DNA from: Closterium sp. Naga37s-1
Taxonomy: Eukaryota; Streptophyta; Zygnematophyceae; Desmidiales; Closteriaceae
DNA: 64,000 bases
Direction: 5' to 3'
Assembly: GCA_947471745.1 (NCBI GenBank)
Contig: CANJKZ010001028.1
Coordinates: 714,501 to 778,500 of the forward strand
A program made the translations under genes and the position numbers. Below, piece by piece: positions 1 to 9,500 of this stretch. Under the pieces are notes generated by a model, which saw nothing but the letters and a program-made list of their open reading frames with translations, searched no databases and was not told the origin of the DNA. Every line of letters starts with the position of its first letter. Within the stretch, counting starts at the first letter, position 1.

Positions 1-1290
1 GGAACTTCATTGACGTAGGTGCCTGTGGACTTCCAGGATGCCATCTCGGCATCCATAGTTGCCTGCCACTGAGAGGAGTAAGGACCCGTAATCGCCTCTG
101 CGTAAGAGCGCGGGGTCGGGATGTCTGGTGCATCCGGGTCTCCCTCAGGGGCAAGCAGCATGGAAGTGAAACGAGGTATAGCAGCTGCAAGACACTCAAA
201 GTCCTCCTGCCTGTCCTCAAGGACGTCCGTGCCAAGAGCACACTCACCCCGGACGGACGGAGGACTGGCAGACACAGACTCAGCAACTAGAGCAGTGGCG
301 TACTCGAGACGGCAGGCAGCAGCAAAGTCAAGAAGCTCAGCAACGAGAGCAGATGCAGCAGCAGACTCAAAGGAAGGGTCAGTGACAGCAGTGGCGAGGA
401 GACGAGAGACAGTGGGACTGGCAGCACGAGCTCGGTCAGACGCAGGGTCAGGGACCTCAGGAAGAGAGGACTCGGGAGGAGCAGGCAGAGGAACACGCAG
501 TGGAACAGAGGAAGGACTGAGTGCCATAGCATGCGTGCCGGGGACAGGAGGAGGATGCGAACGAGGAGCGCGACGAGCAGTGCGAACAGGCGAGACAGGA
601 CGAGACGCAGGCTCACGACGCTCTGTAAGACCACCGGATTGCTCAGTGCAAGGAGAAGAAGTAGGCAGTGGGGAGGTTGGCTGTAACGGCGGCTGTGAAC
701 ACAGGAAGGGAGGAGGAAGACCAATAGAAGATGGGACACCAAGAACCTGCTGAAGCCAGGGAACGAAGTACAGTCGCGGCCGCATTGTGCCTCCAGCTCC
801 TCCAGTGCCAGGGTCAACAGCTCCAGCTCCCGCAGCTCCAGCGCCTCCGGCGCTAGTGCCTCCAACTCCAGCTCCTATAGCTCCAGTGCCTCCAGCGCCA
901 GCTGCTCCAGGCTCCGTAGGGTCTCCAGCTCCAGCGCATCCAACACCACCAGTCCCGGCAGCTCCAGCATCACTGGTACGAGCACCTCCAGGACCAGTAG
1001 CCGCAGTACCTCCAGTACCGCCAGCTCCAGTAGTAAAAGCAGCACCTCCAGCTCCAGTGTCTCCAGCGCCTCCAGCTCTGGGAGCTCCACTCCGACGGTG
1101 TGCGCGCCGAACAAGCCACTCACGCAGCTGCTGCGAGGACAGTCGCAGCGAAGCACCAGCAGGACCTCAAGACGAAGCAGCACCCCAAGGAGCAGCACCC
1201 CCAGACTCCGCACCCTCCGACTCAGCACCCCCAGGCTCAACACCCTCAGGCTCATCACCCCTAGGCTCAGCACCCCCAAACCCAGCACCC
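1..1290 (-). pseudogene. Element A: integrase-RT linker and first residues of RT
   Basis: The minus strand encodes a Pro/Ala/Gly-rich linker, with frame changes, between integrase and reverse transcriptase. About 1160-1320 encodes runs of a GGAEP/GGAES pentapeptide-type repeat. About 120-760 matches the linker of element K (near 60200-60900). At 1-60 the conserved MDAEMASWKSTGTYV segment that opens the RT domain is readable. Several + strand frames stay open here, but they are antisense translations of the 15-bp repeats and carry no domain. A QQLREW-type motif lies near 1113-1140. Confidence 0.75.
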
Positions 1291-2223
1291 TCAGACCCCG
1301 CACCCCCTGGACAGTGGGTGCGAGGTGGGGTGGTAAAACTGCCAGCCCGGCGCGTCAGGGACAAAGCCAAGGAAGACGCAGGGAATGGCGCGGGCAGGGA
1401 GCTTGTCTGCGGACGTATCGCGAAAAAAGGCACGAGAACCCCAGACGAACACTGACGCATCGCCAACCTTCCCCGTCCAACGCAGTGTGGGCGAGGTCTC
1501 TAGCAAGGAGAGACGGGGCCAGAGGTTGAGCTGATGTGCAGCGTACCGCACCGCAAACGGCCACAGAAAATGGGGAGCGGCCGCATGGATCATGGAGGTA
1601 CGAGCGACCTCCATGATTAAACCAATGCGGCGCTCAGCAATCCCATTTTGCTGAGGGGAGTCCGGAAGCGTGAACGACTGGATAATGCCCTCCCCACGAC
1701 AAAATTCCCGCAAGAGGTCAGAGGAGAACTCACCACCTCTGTCAGAGTGCAGACGTAGCACAGGAAGGTCCGTACCGAAGCGCTCGCGGAGCTGGAGACG
1801 GACTGTGCGGATCCAAGGGATCAAGACATCAGGGACCTCACCCTTGCTGCGCCAGGGGAAGACCGTGGTGTACCGCGTGTATTTGTCAACAACCAGCAGA
1901 AAGCAGCGCTCGCGGCCCTGTCCACTGAAGCGGGCTGGGCCCCACACGTCCATGTAGAGAGTCTGCAGGGGAGCAGTCGTTAGGGGAAACGAGGAGGAGT
2001 GAGGAGCGGCGTGCTGCCGCCCCTCGACGCAAGGAAGGCAGGGCGGGGCAGGCGAGGGCGGGAGGGGAGGCAGAGACCTGGGTAGACCAGAGATGAGATT
2101 CCGGGAGTGCATGCCACGAAGGCGTGGCAAGGAGGGGTGACCCAGGCGGTGGTGCCACAGAAGAGTCTGGTGCGACAGGAGGCGACACGAGTAAGAGGCG
2201 GCTACCTGACCTGACGCGGACAC
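1291..2223 (-). pseudogene. Element A: GAG-pre-integrase zinc domain and integrase core
   Basis: This open stretch encodes the HHCC zinc-binding domain (HHRLGH, then CLPC) followed by a DDE integrase core. The first Asp is in MDVWGP, the second in HSDRGGEF and the catalytic Glu in QQNGIAERR. The C-terminal part (FLWPFAVRYAAHQLNLWPR) follows. The integrase would insert the cDNA into chromosomal DNA. The upstream protease part is in the same frame but separated by a TAG at 2224-2226. The frame is lost after YHPTS near 1310, so the copy is a pseudogene. Confidence 0.88.
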
Positions 2224-2784
2224 CTAAGCAGACGCAGCGACCTGAGGAGGCTCGGTAGCCAGTGTGTACAGACTCGACCCTGGCCGACGAGTGAATGTAG
2301 CCAGGTGACGCACCGTCCGTGTGCACGTGCAGATCGACACACGCTGACCCCCAGGAGTGGTGGTAGTGACCATCGCATCCTGAAGGGCAGCGGTGTTCGT
2401 AGAGAACGAGGGGAGATGAAGACCTGACAGTGAGCCGGACAGAACCGCCGAACACGGGAGGACAGTGGAGGAACGGACAACGACCGGGCCCTCAGAGGGG
2501 TTAGCCAGTCTGACCGAGACAGGTGCACGGAGAGGAGTGAGGGTGGTGCTGTCACGAAAGAAACAGCGCGAGGCGCCGGAGTCCAACGTGAAGGTGTGCA
2601 AGGCCTCAGCAGGCGTTGTACCAAGGGGAGTACCAGACGCACTAGCACCTAGAGCAGCAGCCGCTATACCTGGGCCAGGTGGCACACACCGGTAACAGTC
2701 ACCCTCAGCACTAAAAGACAATAGCATGGCAGAGATAATAGCATCATAGTCTAGGTCAAAGACAGCAACTCTCGACCTAAGCAA
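2224..2784 (-). pseudogene. Element A: aspartic protease region
   Basis: The translation has the retrotransposon aspartic-protease signature DSGAS within HTFTLDSGASRCFF, preceded by the family-specific FDLDYDAI and EGDCYRCVPP segments. The protease would cut the Gag-Pol polyprotein. It continues in frame into the integrase part across one TAG stop. The upstream gag C-terminus is separated by a stop near 2791. Confidence 0.85.
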
Positions 2785-2790
2785 ATCCGT

Positions 2791-3412
2791 CTAGAGAGGG
2801 CGCTCGACGTCATCACCAAACTCAGCACGCCAGGCGTCGTCAAGGCGGGAGAAGCAGCAGTGCTCAGTGTGAAACTTCCCGCATGTCTGGCCCGCACGGA
2901 CACCCGTGCGAATGACATACGGGCAAGTCTCACTACCCCCACCCGTCCCACGCTGAACCAACCACTCACGAAGCTGCTGGGGCGACTGGGTCTCGCTCCG
3001 ACGCTGTTGCTGGTATCCCTGACCACCACCAGGGCCTCCACGCCGAGGTCCAGACCTGCCACCACTAGACCCACCGCCTCCACTGTCGCCACTCCCACCG
3101 CTGCCTCCACCGCCGCCACCAGAGCTCCCACTGCCGCCACCAATCCCACCGCCGCCACCACCTCCACCGCCTCCACCACCTCCACCGCTGCCCCCACCAC
3201 CGCTTCCACTGCCACCTCCACCACCACCACTGCCACCTCCACCACCCCGGCCACCCTTGCCCTTGCTGCTGCGGCGCTTTGCACTAGTCGAAGCAGCACC
3301 GACATCCTCAGTAATAGAGACGTCTGCAGCAGCAGCAGAGGCGAAGGAGGGGAAAGGGTGGAGGGGGAGCACCCCTCAAAGAAGGGCGGGCGCGGAGTGC
3401 CACGAGCAGCAC
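2791..3412 (-). pseudogene. Element A: Gly-rich gag C-terminus with Cys/His cluster
   Basis: After a basic segment (SAKRRSSKGKG) comes a Gly/Ser tract of about 80 residues, then the motif SPQQLREWL, then a Cys/His cluster (CPYVI...QTCGKFHTEHCCF) that may bind zinc but does not fit the usual CX2CX4HX4C knuckle. This would be the nucleic-acid-binding end of Gag. A frameshift near 3400 separates it from the gag N-terminus. The Gly tract is coded by GGT/GGC repeats and gives long open antisense frames. Confidence 0.75.
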
Positions 3413-4027
3413 CTACAGCAACTGCACTAGTCTCACCTGCGAGGAGATGCTGCTCGAGGAGGTCAACAGTGAGGGAGGTGGGGTGAAGGGAGAGAAAGTG
3501 GTCCTGACAGAGCGAAGAGAGTCAGGGAGGCGAGAGACTATGAAGTAGAGGTTGATGAACATGGTGGGCTGGTTCGTGGCAAGGAGCTCAGCAGGGATGG
3601 TAGCGCAGTAGCGAGCGTCGCTAGTGCGCAGGTGGGTAACCAGGTCAGCTACGGTGGCAAAAGCCGACAGTTCAGGGAACAGGTAGGGCAGTAGCTGTCT
3701 GCCTAGAGCAGCAGTGGCAGGGGAGGAGTAGCGAGCAACGACAACGTCGTACAGGGCCTGCGCTGTCCTGTGCTGTCCAAAGTGAGTACATTCGGCCACC
3801 GGCAGGTGGTTGCGAATGGCTAAGCGGGCAGTAGCGTCACGAGACTGCCACTGGGAAGGAGTCGCACCATCAGCTGTGGCGGGAGGGGCTGGAGCGACAC
3901 CGAACAAGTGGTCAAACAGTGAGACACTGTCCTTGATATCTGTCAACAGGTACAGATCGTCATGCCACGTGTCAAATGCAACCGGTCTGCCCTCATAATC
4001 GAACGCTAGAACTCTAAGCAAAGCCAT
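3413..4027 (-). pseudogene. Element A: gag N-terminal domain
   Basis: Translation starts at the ATG at 4025-4027 with MALLRVLAFDYEGRPVAFDTW, the conserved start of this Gag family. A longer open frame reaching 4162 uses a TTG inside leader repeats and is not credible as coding. Conserved stretches are ATARLAIRNHLP, ALYDVVVARYSSP and LPYLFPELSAFATVADLV. Gag would form the particle. The frame shifts near 3413. Confidence 0.85.
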
Positions 4028-5530
4028 AGTGGCGCAGCATTCAGGAGCAGCAGTAGCAGCAGGAAAAGTAGCAGTAGGTGTAGGAGCAGTTGCCAAGGGG
4101 CCAAGCGGCGGGGCCGAGGGGCCTAGGGGCCGAGGGGCCAAACACGAGGGTGGCGGGGCCAAGGGGCCGAGGGGCCAAGGGTCCTAGGGGCCGAGGGGCC
4201 GAGAGGTCTGGGGGCCGAGGGGCCAATGGGCGGGGCAGAGGGGCCAAACACGAGGCCGAGGGGCCAAACACGATGCCGAGGGGCCAAGGGGCCTTGGGGC
4301 CAAGGGGCCAAACACGAGGGTGGCGGGGCCGAGGGGCCAAGGGTCCTAGGGACCGAGGGGCCGAGAGGCCTAGAGGCCGAGGGGCCGAGAGGCAGGGCCG
4401 AGGGGCCAAACACGAGGCCAAGGGGCCAAGGGGCCTAGGGGTCGAGGGGCCGAGGGGCGGGGCCGAGGGGCGGGGCCGAGGGGCCTAAGGGCCGAGGGGC
4501 CAAACACGAGGGTGGGTGGGGGGGGGGCGAGGGGCCGAGGCTAGGGGCCGAGGGGCCAAATAGTTGGGGCCACAGGGCCGAGGGGCCAAGGGGCGAGTGG
4601 CCAATGGGCGGGGCAGAGGGTTGCGAGAGGCCGTGGGGCCTAGGGGCCGTGGGTTGCGAGGGGCCTAGGGGCCGTGGGTCGCGGGAGGGGCCGTGGGTCG
4701 CGGGGGGCCTAATGGCCGTGGGTCGCGCGTCGAGGGTCGCGAGAGGGGCCGTGGGTCGCGAGGGGCCTATGGTCGCGAGAGGGACCGTGGGTCGCGAGGG
4801 GCCTAGGGGCCGTGGGTCGCGAGAGGGGGCCGTGAGTCGCGAGGGGCCAAGGGGCCGTGGGTCGCTAGAGGGGGGCCGTGGGTCGCGAGGGGCCTAGGTG
4901 GCGACGGGCGACGGGCCGCGGGGCGACGTGCCTAGGTGGCGACGGGTGACGAGCCGGGGGCGACGGGCCTAGGGCGACGGGCCGGGGGTCGACGGGCTAG
5001 GGGCGACGGGCCGGGGGTCGACGGGCCGGGGGTCGACGGGCCTACGGGGCGCCGGGCTAGGTGGTGACGGGCTACGGGCCGCGGGGCGACATGCCTAGGT
5101 GGCGATGGGCGACAAGCCGGGGGCGACGGGCCTAGGGCGACGGGCCGGGGGTCGACGGGCTAGGGGCGACGCGCCGGGGGTCGACGGGCCTACGGGGCGC
5201 CGGGCTACGTGGCGACGGGCGACGGGCCGCGGGGCGACGTGCCTAGGTGGCGACGGGCGACTAGCCAGGGGCGACGGGCCTAGGGAGACGGGCCGGGGAT
5301 CGACGGGCTAGGGGCGACGGGCCAGGGGTCGACGGGCCTACGGGGCGCCAGGCTAGGGGCGAAGGGGCCGATGGGCCCGACGGGCCAAGGGGCCGTGGGG
5401 TGGCGCGACGGGCCTAAGGGGCTCGACGGGCCTAGGGGCGCGACGGGCCAAGAGGCCGGGGCCGAGGGGCGCGACGGGCCTAGGTAAACGGGGTACTAGC
5501 AACGCAGCAGGTGGTGGGCCCAAGGAACCT
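4028..5530 (-). repeat. Element A leader: GC-rich minisatellite
   Basis: Between primer-binding site and gag lies about 1.5 kb of degenerate short tandem repeats. It is built from GAGGGGCC-type units at 4090-4620, then variants with GTGGGTCGCGAG (about 4620-4900) and GACGGGCCGGGGGTCGACGG (about 4900-5480). CAG/TAG trinucleotide runs lie next to gag. In element sense the strand is C-rich. No plausible gene is present, although several frames stay open because of the repeat structure. Confidence 0.85.
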
Positions 5531-5542
5531 GCTCTGATTCCA
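5531..5542 (-). other. Element A primer-binding site
   Basis: On the minus strand TGGAATCAGAGC follows the LTR directly. It differs by one base from TGGTATCAGAGC, the plant copia site complementary to the 3' end of initiator tRNA-Met. Confidence 0.85.
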
Positions 5543-5673
5543 TGTCAAAGTTACAAACGAGAATGGGATGAACTAGCAGGAGGATGAGTACAAGTACTAA
5601 TCCTGAGTTGTATTGTACCCCATATGGGCTACCCCACTACAGACTACACAATGTGTAGCATATAATTTTGCCA
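5543..5673 (-). repeat. Element A 5' LTR (131 bp)
   Basis: On the minus strand it starts TGGCAAAAT and ends CTTTGACA, directly before the primer-binding site. The interior shares the GGGGTAGCCCAT and GTACAA blocks with the LTRs of B, C, E and G. Satellite follows directly on the right. Confidence 0.85.
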
Positions 5674-5805
5674 GTTAGTAACGCACTTTCTCTTAGTACC
5701 ATCTATACGGGTAAGTAACGCACTTACTGTTAGTACCAACCATAAGGGTAAGTAACGCAGTAAATCCTAGTACCAACCGAAAGCCTAAGTAACGCACTTT
5801 CCGTA
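5674..5805 (+). repeat. 37-bp satellite, short block
   Basis: About three to four degenerate monomers with AGTACCAACC and GTAAGTAACGCACTTAC motifs. The block resembles 19613-19722, where element D interrupts it at AAATCCT (compare 5760-5768). Confidence 0.85.
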
Positions 5806-6134
5806 GAAGGGCTTGTTATGTAGCGGGTAAGAGTGCGCCCATAACCCCCCAGGCGAACGCGCCTGTAACCCCCCTAGGATCAGTCAGACATCCACAGTGC
5901 AGATCTACTGACACCCCCCCACACCAGGAGGCCCAGGACAAAGCACAGCGGCAGCGGCCTATATGTGCATACACCGGGATTCGAACCCGAGACCATGTAA
6001 GAATCCCAACCACTAGACCATTGGGATAAAAGGGCTTGTTAAGTAGTGGGTGAGTGCGCCCATAACCCCCCAGGCGAACGCGCTTGTAACCCCCCTAGGA
6101 TCAATTGGGCATCCACAGTGCAGATCTACTGACA
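5806..6134 (-). mobile_element. TRIM-like element T1 (LTR-internal-LTR, one LTR truncated)
   Basis: On the minus strand it reads LTR (6134 to 5996, 139 bp), internal region (5995 to 5914, 82 bp), then a second LTR (5913 to 5806) missing its last 30 bp or so. LTRs start TGTCAGTAGATC. The internal region ends in a polypurine run (GTGTGGGGGGG) just before the second LTR. A B-box match (GGTTCGAATCC) lies at 5977-5987 and an A-box match (TGGTCTAGTGG) at 6010-6020. The primer-binding site is mostly lost: only the TGG corresponding to + strand CCA at 5993-5995 remains. It is the counterpart of T3 at 20192-20560. Confidence 0.8.
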
Positions 6135-6259
6135 AGTAACGCACGTACTGTTACTTCCAACCACACGGGTAAATAACACACTTTCTCCTAGTACCAACGA
6201 TACGGGTAAGTAACGACTCTTAGTACCAACCATACGTGTAAGTAACGCACTTACTCTTT
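6135..6259 (+). repeat. 37-bp satellite, short block
   Basis: Degenerate monomers closely matching 20561-20680 in the other duplicated block. Confidence 0.85.
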
Positions 6260-6422
6260 TGTCAGAATCCCAACCACTAGACCATTGGGATAAAAGGGCT
6301 TGTTAAGTAGTGGGTCAGTGCGCCCATAACCCCCCAGGACAACGAGCCTGTAACCCTTCCCTAGGACCAATCGGGGATCACCAGTGGACCTCTGACACCC
6401 CCCCGCACTGGGATGCCCGAAG

Positions 6423-6494
6423 TGCACACACTGGGATTCGAACCCGAGACCGCTCTGATACCATGTCAAAATCCCAACCACTAGACCATTGGGA
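6423..6494 (-). ncRNA. tRNA-like sequence with A and B boxes across the TRIM LTR/internal junction
   Basis: On the minus strand a 72-nt stretch starts TCCCAATGGTCTAGTGGTT and ends GGGTTCGAATCCCAGTGTG. The A-box match TGGTCTAGTGG is at 6478-6488 and the B-box match GGTTCGAATCC at 6434-6444. Between them TCTGA-CATGGTA-TCAGA forms a 5-bp stem with a 7-nt loop in the anticodon-arm position, although U33 is absent. It resembles the 5' and T-arm halves of tRNA-Glu, recalled from memory, but the acceptor ends do not pair, so it is not a working tRNA. A second copy lies 204 bp on (6627-6698). A Pol III promoter role is inferred. Confidence 0.6.
6452..6463 (-). other. TRIM T2 primer-binding site (first copy)
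   Basis: TGGTATCAGAGC directly follows the LTR end on the minus strand. It is a perfect match to the plant copia primer-binding site. The second copy is at 6656-6667. Confidence 0.8.
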
Positions 6495-6805
6495 TAAAAG
6501 GGCTTGTTAAGTAGTGGGTCAGTGCGCCCATAACCCCCCAGGACAACGAGCCTGTAACCCTTCCCTAGGACCAATCGGGGATCACCAGTGGACCTCTGAC
6601 ACCCCCCCGCACTGGGATGCCCGAAGTGCACACACTGGGATTCGAACCCGAGACCGCTCTGATACCATGTCAAAATCCCAACCACTAGACCATTGGGATA
6701 AAAGGGCTTGTTAAGTAGTGGGTCAGTGCGCCCATAACCCCCCAGGACAACGAGCCTGTAACCCTTCCCTAGGATCAGTCGGGGATCACCAGTGGACCTC
6801 TGACA

Positions 6806-7226
6806 TCTTACTCCCAACTATATGGGTAAGTAACGCATGTACTCGTAGTACCAACCATACAAGTAAGTAACGCACTTACTCTTATTACCAACCACACCAG
6901 TATGAAACACGCTTTCTCTTATTACCAACCATACGGGTAAATATTGTACCTTCTCCTAGTACCAACCAAACAAGTAAAAAATGCACTCCTTCTTAGTACC
7001 AACCTGACAAGAAATTAATACAGTTACTCTTTGTACTAACCAGATGGGTAAGTAACGCACTTAGCCTTAGTACCAACCAGACAGGTAACTAACGCAATTA
7101 CTCTTAGCACCATCTATACGGGTAAGTAGCGCACTTACTGTTAGTACCAACCGTAAAGGTAAGTAACGCAGTAAATCCTAGTACCAACCAAAAGCGTTAG
7201 TAACGCACTTACTGTACCGCACTTAT
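6806..7226 (+). repeat. 37-bp satellite block
   Basis: About eleven degenerate monomers. The last part (ACCGCACTTATTG before the LTR) matches 21015-21027, a junction shared with the second duplicated block. Confidence 0.88.
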
Positions 7227-7357
7227 TGTCCGAAGAATGAATGAGAATGGATGAATTGTGAAAGAGTTGGGTACAAGTACTAACCCTAATTGGGTTGTAC
7301 CCCTTATGGGCTACCCCACTATCACCTACACAAAGAAAACTATATAACATTTTGACA
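7227..7357 (-). repeat. Element B 3' LTR (131 bp)
   Basis: On the minus strand it runs TGTCAAAATG to CTTCGGACA. A purine-rich CTATGGAGGTG (7358-7368) precedes it as the polypurine tract. It is almost the same as the element E LTR at 21028-21158. Confidence 0.88.
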
Positions 7358-7582
7358 CACCTCCATAGGCAAAGTGGGGGAGAACATGTGGTCACAATAC
7401 CAGTCAAGAAAAGCAAAGCAAGCTCAGGGTGGATCACGAAATCACGACACATTCCGAGCACAAGCAAAGGCCACAAGGCCAGTTCACATGCAGAGTTATA
7501 TAAAGAGAACAAACAATACAGTGATCATACCCTAGCAAGTGTAAGCATGCAAGTATATATATAGATCACATTACAAGCAAAT
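7358..7582 (-). other. Element B 3' untranslated region
   Basis: This stretch between the pol stop (TGA at 7583-7585) and the LTR has no domain. It carries the family's conserved 3' segment (GTGATCCACCCTGAGCTTGC on the minus strand), also seen in C, E, F, K and the nested 1.4-kb element. Confidence 0.75.
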
Positions 7583-8231
7583 TCACGCAGTGAGCGAGTG
7601 AGGCAAAGTAGGCACAAGACCTAAAACAGTACAGAAACACTGATGATCACCAGACTGAAGTGGCTTGGTGAATATATAAGCAGTGTTGGCCTTAGTGGTC
7701 ACGTAAGCAAGATGAAGCTGACTGCGCTGCTGCAACTCTCGAGCAAGGAAGTAACGCATAGCGATGTGCTTCGTTCTATGCTCCAGTCTGAACTCCTGCT
7801 ACAAGGCAATCACGGCCTTGTTGTCTACGTATAGAACTGGAGAAGAACGAGGCCGCTCTCCCAAGTCCGTCAGCAGGTAGGTGAGCCAGCTTAACTCCTG
7901 TGCAGCCATGGCCCCTGCGTAGATCTCAGCCTCACAACTGGAACTGAGAATAGAAGACGAGCGGGTAGACTGCCAAGAAACAGAGCTGGAGCCAAGGCTG
8001 AAAGTGTAACCCTCTAACGACCGCTGTATAGCCAAGTCGTCAACCCAAGAAGCGTCTGCGTGTCTAGTGAGGACAACTGGACCCCGTCCTCCAAGCACGA
8101 GCCCCATGCCCGACGTACTGCACAAGTAGCACAACACCCTCTTAGCGGCCTCCTAGTGCTCTGGTCAGTGTCTCCCAGGCGCAACGTAGCGTGCCATGAT
8201 GCTAAGAGGGTAGGCAAGGTCAGGTCAAGTG
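7583..8231 (-). pseudogene. Element B: RNase H and end of RT
   Basis: Copia RNase H is recognisable from ADASWVDD (first catalytic Asp), SSSCEAEIYA (Glu) and YVDNKA (Asp), then a TAG where element C reads ALCQEHRLEH, and further on YFLARELQQRSQLHLAYV and the terminal LPHSLTA. RNase H would remove RNA from the RNA:DNA hybrid. At its 5' side the frame is degraded and the nested element splits it from RT. The stop in VIAL* makes this copy inactive. Confidence 0.82.
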
Positions 8232-8374
8232 TGTCAGAATGTTATAATTGTCTAGCCTGCAGTGGGGTACTCAATAGTGAGTACAGCCCAATCTAGGGTT
8301 TGCTATATGTACTCAACTGCTTGCTAGTGCAACTCCCCTTTCTCCTTTCTAACTTTCAACTGTTCATTTTAACA
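8232..8374 (+). repeat. 5' LTR of nested element
   Basis: 143 bp, nearly the same as 9501-9643; the visible difference is TTATAATTG versus TTATATTTG near the start. Confidence 0.92.
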
Positions 8375-9121
8375 TGGAATCAGAGCAGGTCGACCCTCAC
8401 GGGTCGATCCTCTGGATGGGCCCACCTAAGCTTCCGCTGTTAACACTGACTATCGCGTGCCTAGGGCGCGTGTTATCTTTCTGCCTGCCGCCGCCCTGGG
8501 GGCAGCGCGACGCCCTGATCTGCCCGTCGTGCGCCCCGTGGCACGGGACGGTGCCCTGCCCGTCGCGCGCCTCGGGGCGCACGGCGGTTTCGTCGCCCCG
8601 GGGGCTCGTGCGCGGCCCTCTCGTCGCCCGTCGTGGCGCCATTGGGGGCCCGCGCGGCCCCCCCTTCCGTCGCCCGACGTGGCGCCCTTGGGGGGCCGCG
8701 CGTGACCTCCCCCAGGGCGCCGCGACAGGCGACGGGAGGGGCGCCAGAAGGGGGCCACGCGTCGGCCCCTCCCGTCTTCGTCGCGGCCCTGCCCGGCCCT
8801 GCCGTCCGTTCCCGGCCCTGCCCTGCCCGGCCCTGCCCCCGTCTTCGTCGCGGCCCAACCCTGTGTTGGGGTTTGGGGGTGGCGAGTATGGGGGTGAAAG
8901 CTGGATGGCGGGTATGTGGCATCCCCTGCTCCTCCTCCTACTCCGTCTCCCACTGCTGCAGCTGCCGCTGAGGGGGGTGGGTGTGTGGAGCCGACGAAGT
9001 GGTGCGAGGGGGTGGAGTGTGAGTGAACCTAGGGGTGCAGCAGGGGGTGTGTGACAGCGGGGTGCGACAGTGGGGGAGGTTGGGTGGAGGTAGCCGTCGT
9101 GTCGTCAGCAGCGCCAGTAGT

Positions 9122-9244
9122 CCGGAGGTGCGCCTCCGGTAGCTCAGCGAGCCTGCTGCGCCTGTCGCCTGTGGGTCCGTTGCTCCTGCCGCTCGTCTTA
9201 GCCGCGGAGCCAGTTACCCCTGTAGTCCGGAGGTGCGCCTCCGG
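9122..9244 (+). repeat. Two copies of a perfect GC-rich hairpin
   Basis: CCGGAGG-TGCG-CCTCCGG occurs at 9122-9139 and again at 9227-9244, each inside a repeat of about 25 bp (GTAGT before, TAGC after). Each forms a 7-bp stem with a 4-nt loop in the interior of the nested element. Confidence 0.85.
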
Positions 9245-9500
9245 TAGCCACAGTGCGCGCGCTCCTGTTGCTCGTGTGTCTGCAGCTTCAGCCGTTGCCT
9301 CCTCTCTCCTCTCCTATCAGTCTAGCCTCCTCCTCCTCACTTGCCCTCTGTGATAGCCTCTAGCTTTACTTATTGCTGTGAACTATAAACTGTTGCTTCT
9401 TGTACTTGTGCTCAGAATGTGTGGTGACTTTGTGATCCACCCTGAGCTTGTTTTGCTTTGCTTGCTGTGCTGATTACACCCCACTTTGGCTATGGGGGTG

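Larger units (their letters stand above)
1..5673 (-). mobile_element. Element A: high-GC Ty1/copia retrotransposon, left end outside the window
   Basis: A copia element is read on the minus strand from an LTR at 5543-5673, through a primer-binding site and a long GC-rich leader, to gag (ATG at 4027), protease, integrase and a low-complexity linker. The window starts just as reverse transcriptase begins, so RT, RNase H and the 3' LTR lie outside. The domain order PR-IN-RT is diagnostic of copia rather than gypsy. Several frameshifts and stops interrupt the polyprotein, so this copy cannot make it. The family is the one seen in B, C, E, F, G, H and K. Confidence 0.9.
6260..6805 (-). mobile_element. 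TRIM-like element T2: three LTRs and two internal regions in tandem
   Basis: Three 138-bp LTRs (6260-6397, 6464-6601, 6668-6805) alternate with two 66-bp internal regions (6398-6463, 6602-6667), an exact 204-bp period. On the minus strand each LTR starts TGTCAGAGG and ends near TCTGACA or TTTGACA. Each internal region starts with the primer-binding site TGGTATCAGAGC and ends with the polypurine tract GTGCGGGGGGG. Flanks TCTTT (6255-6259) and TCTTA (6806-6810) form a 5-bp target duplication with one mismatch. The other duplicated block has one uninterrupted TCTTA at 20681-20685. No protein is encoded; the open 188-residue frame is a by-product of the 204-bp period, which is divisible by three. 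Confidence 0.85.

Noticed and set aside
787..1455. Proline/alanine-rich + strand frame of 222 codons (and similar ones at 11270-12139, 23657-24361, 60911-61291)
   Set aside because: It is the antisense reading of 15-bp linker repeats in minus-strand copia elements; it has no domain and changes with repeat number.
4041..4897. Several overlapping open frames of 70-132 codons on both strands
   Set aside because: They are produced by GC-rich leader repeats with few stop codons; no conserved protein sequence.
6423..6494. Genuine tRNA gene
   Set aside because: A and B boxes match, but the acceptor stem does not pair, U33 is missing from the anticodon-like loop, and the sequence overlaps an LTR end and a primer-binding site.
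5806..6805. Ordinary tRNA-derived SINEs in tandem
   Set aside because: The TG...CA ends, PBS, polypurine tract and 5-bp target duplication fit a miniature LTR element better; the SINE-like promoter is kept as part of that interpretation.
6251..6817. 188-codon minus-strand frame with a repeated 68-residue block, and two identical 66-codon + frames
   Set aside because: The TRIM period of 204 bp is divisible by three, so frames stay open by chance; the DNA has LTR, PBS and tRNA-like features instead.
8374..9054. 226-codon frame starting MESEQVDPHG in the nested element
   Set aside because: The ATG lies across the LTR/PBS border and the protein is low-complexity with no gag or other domain.
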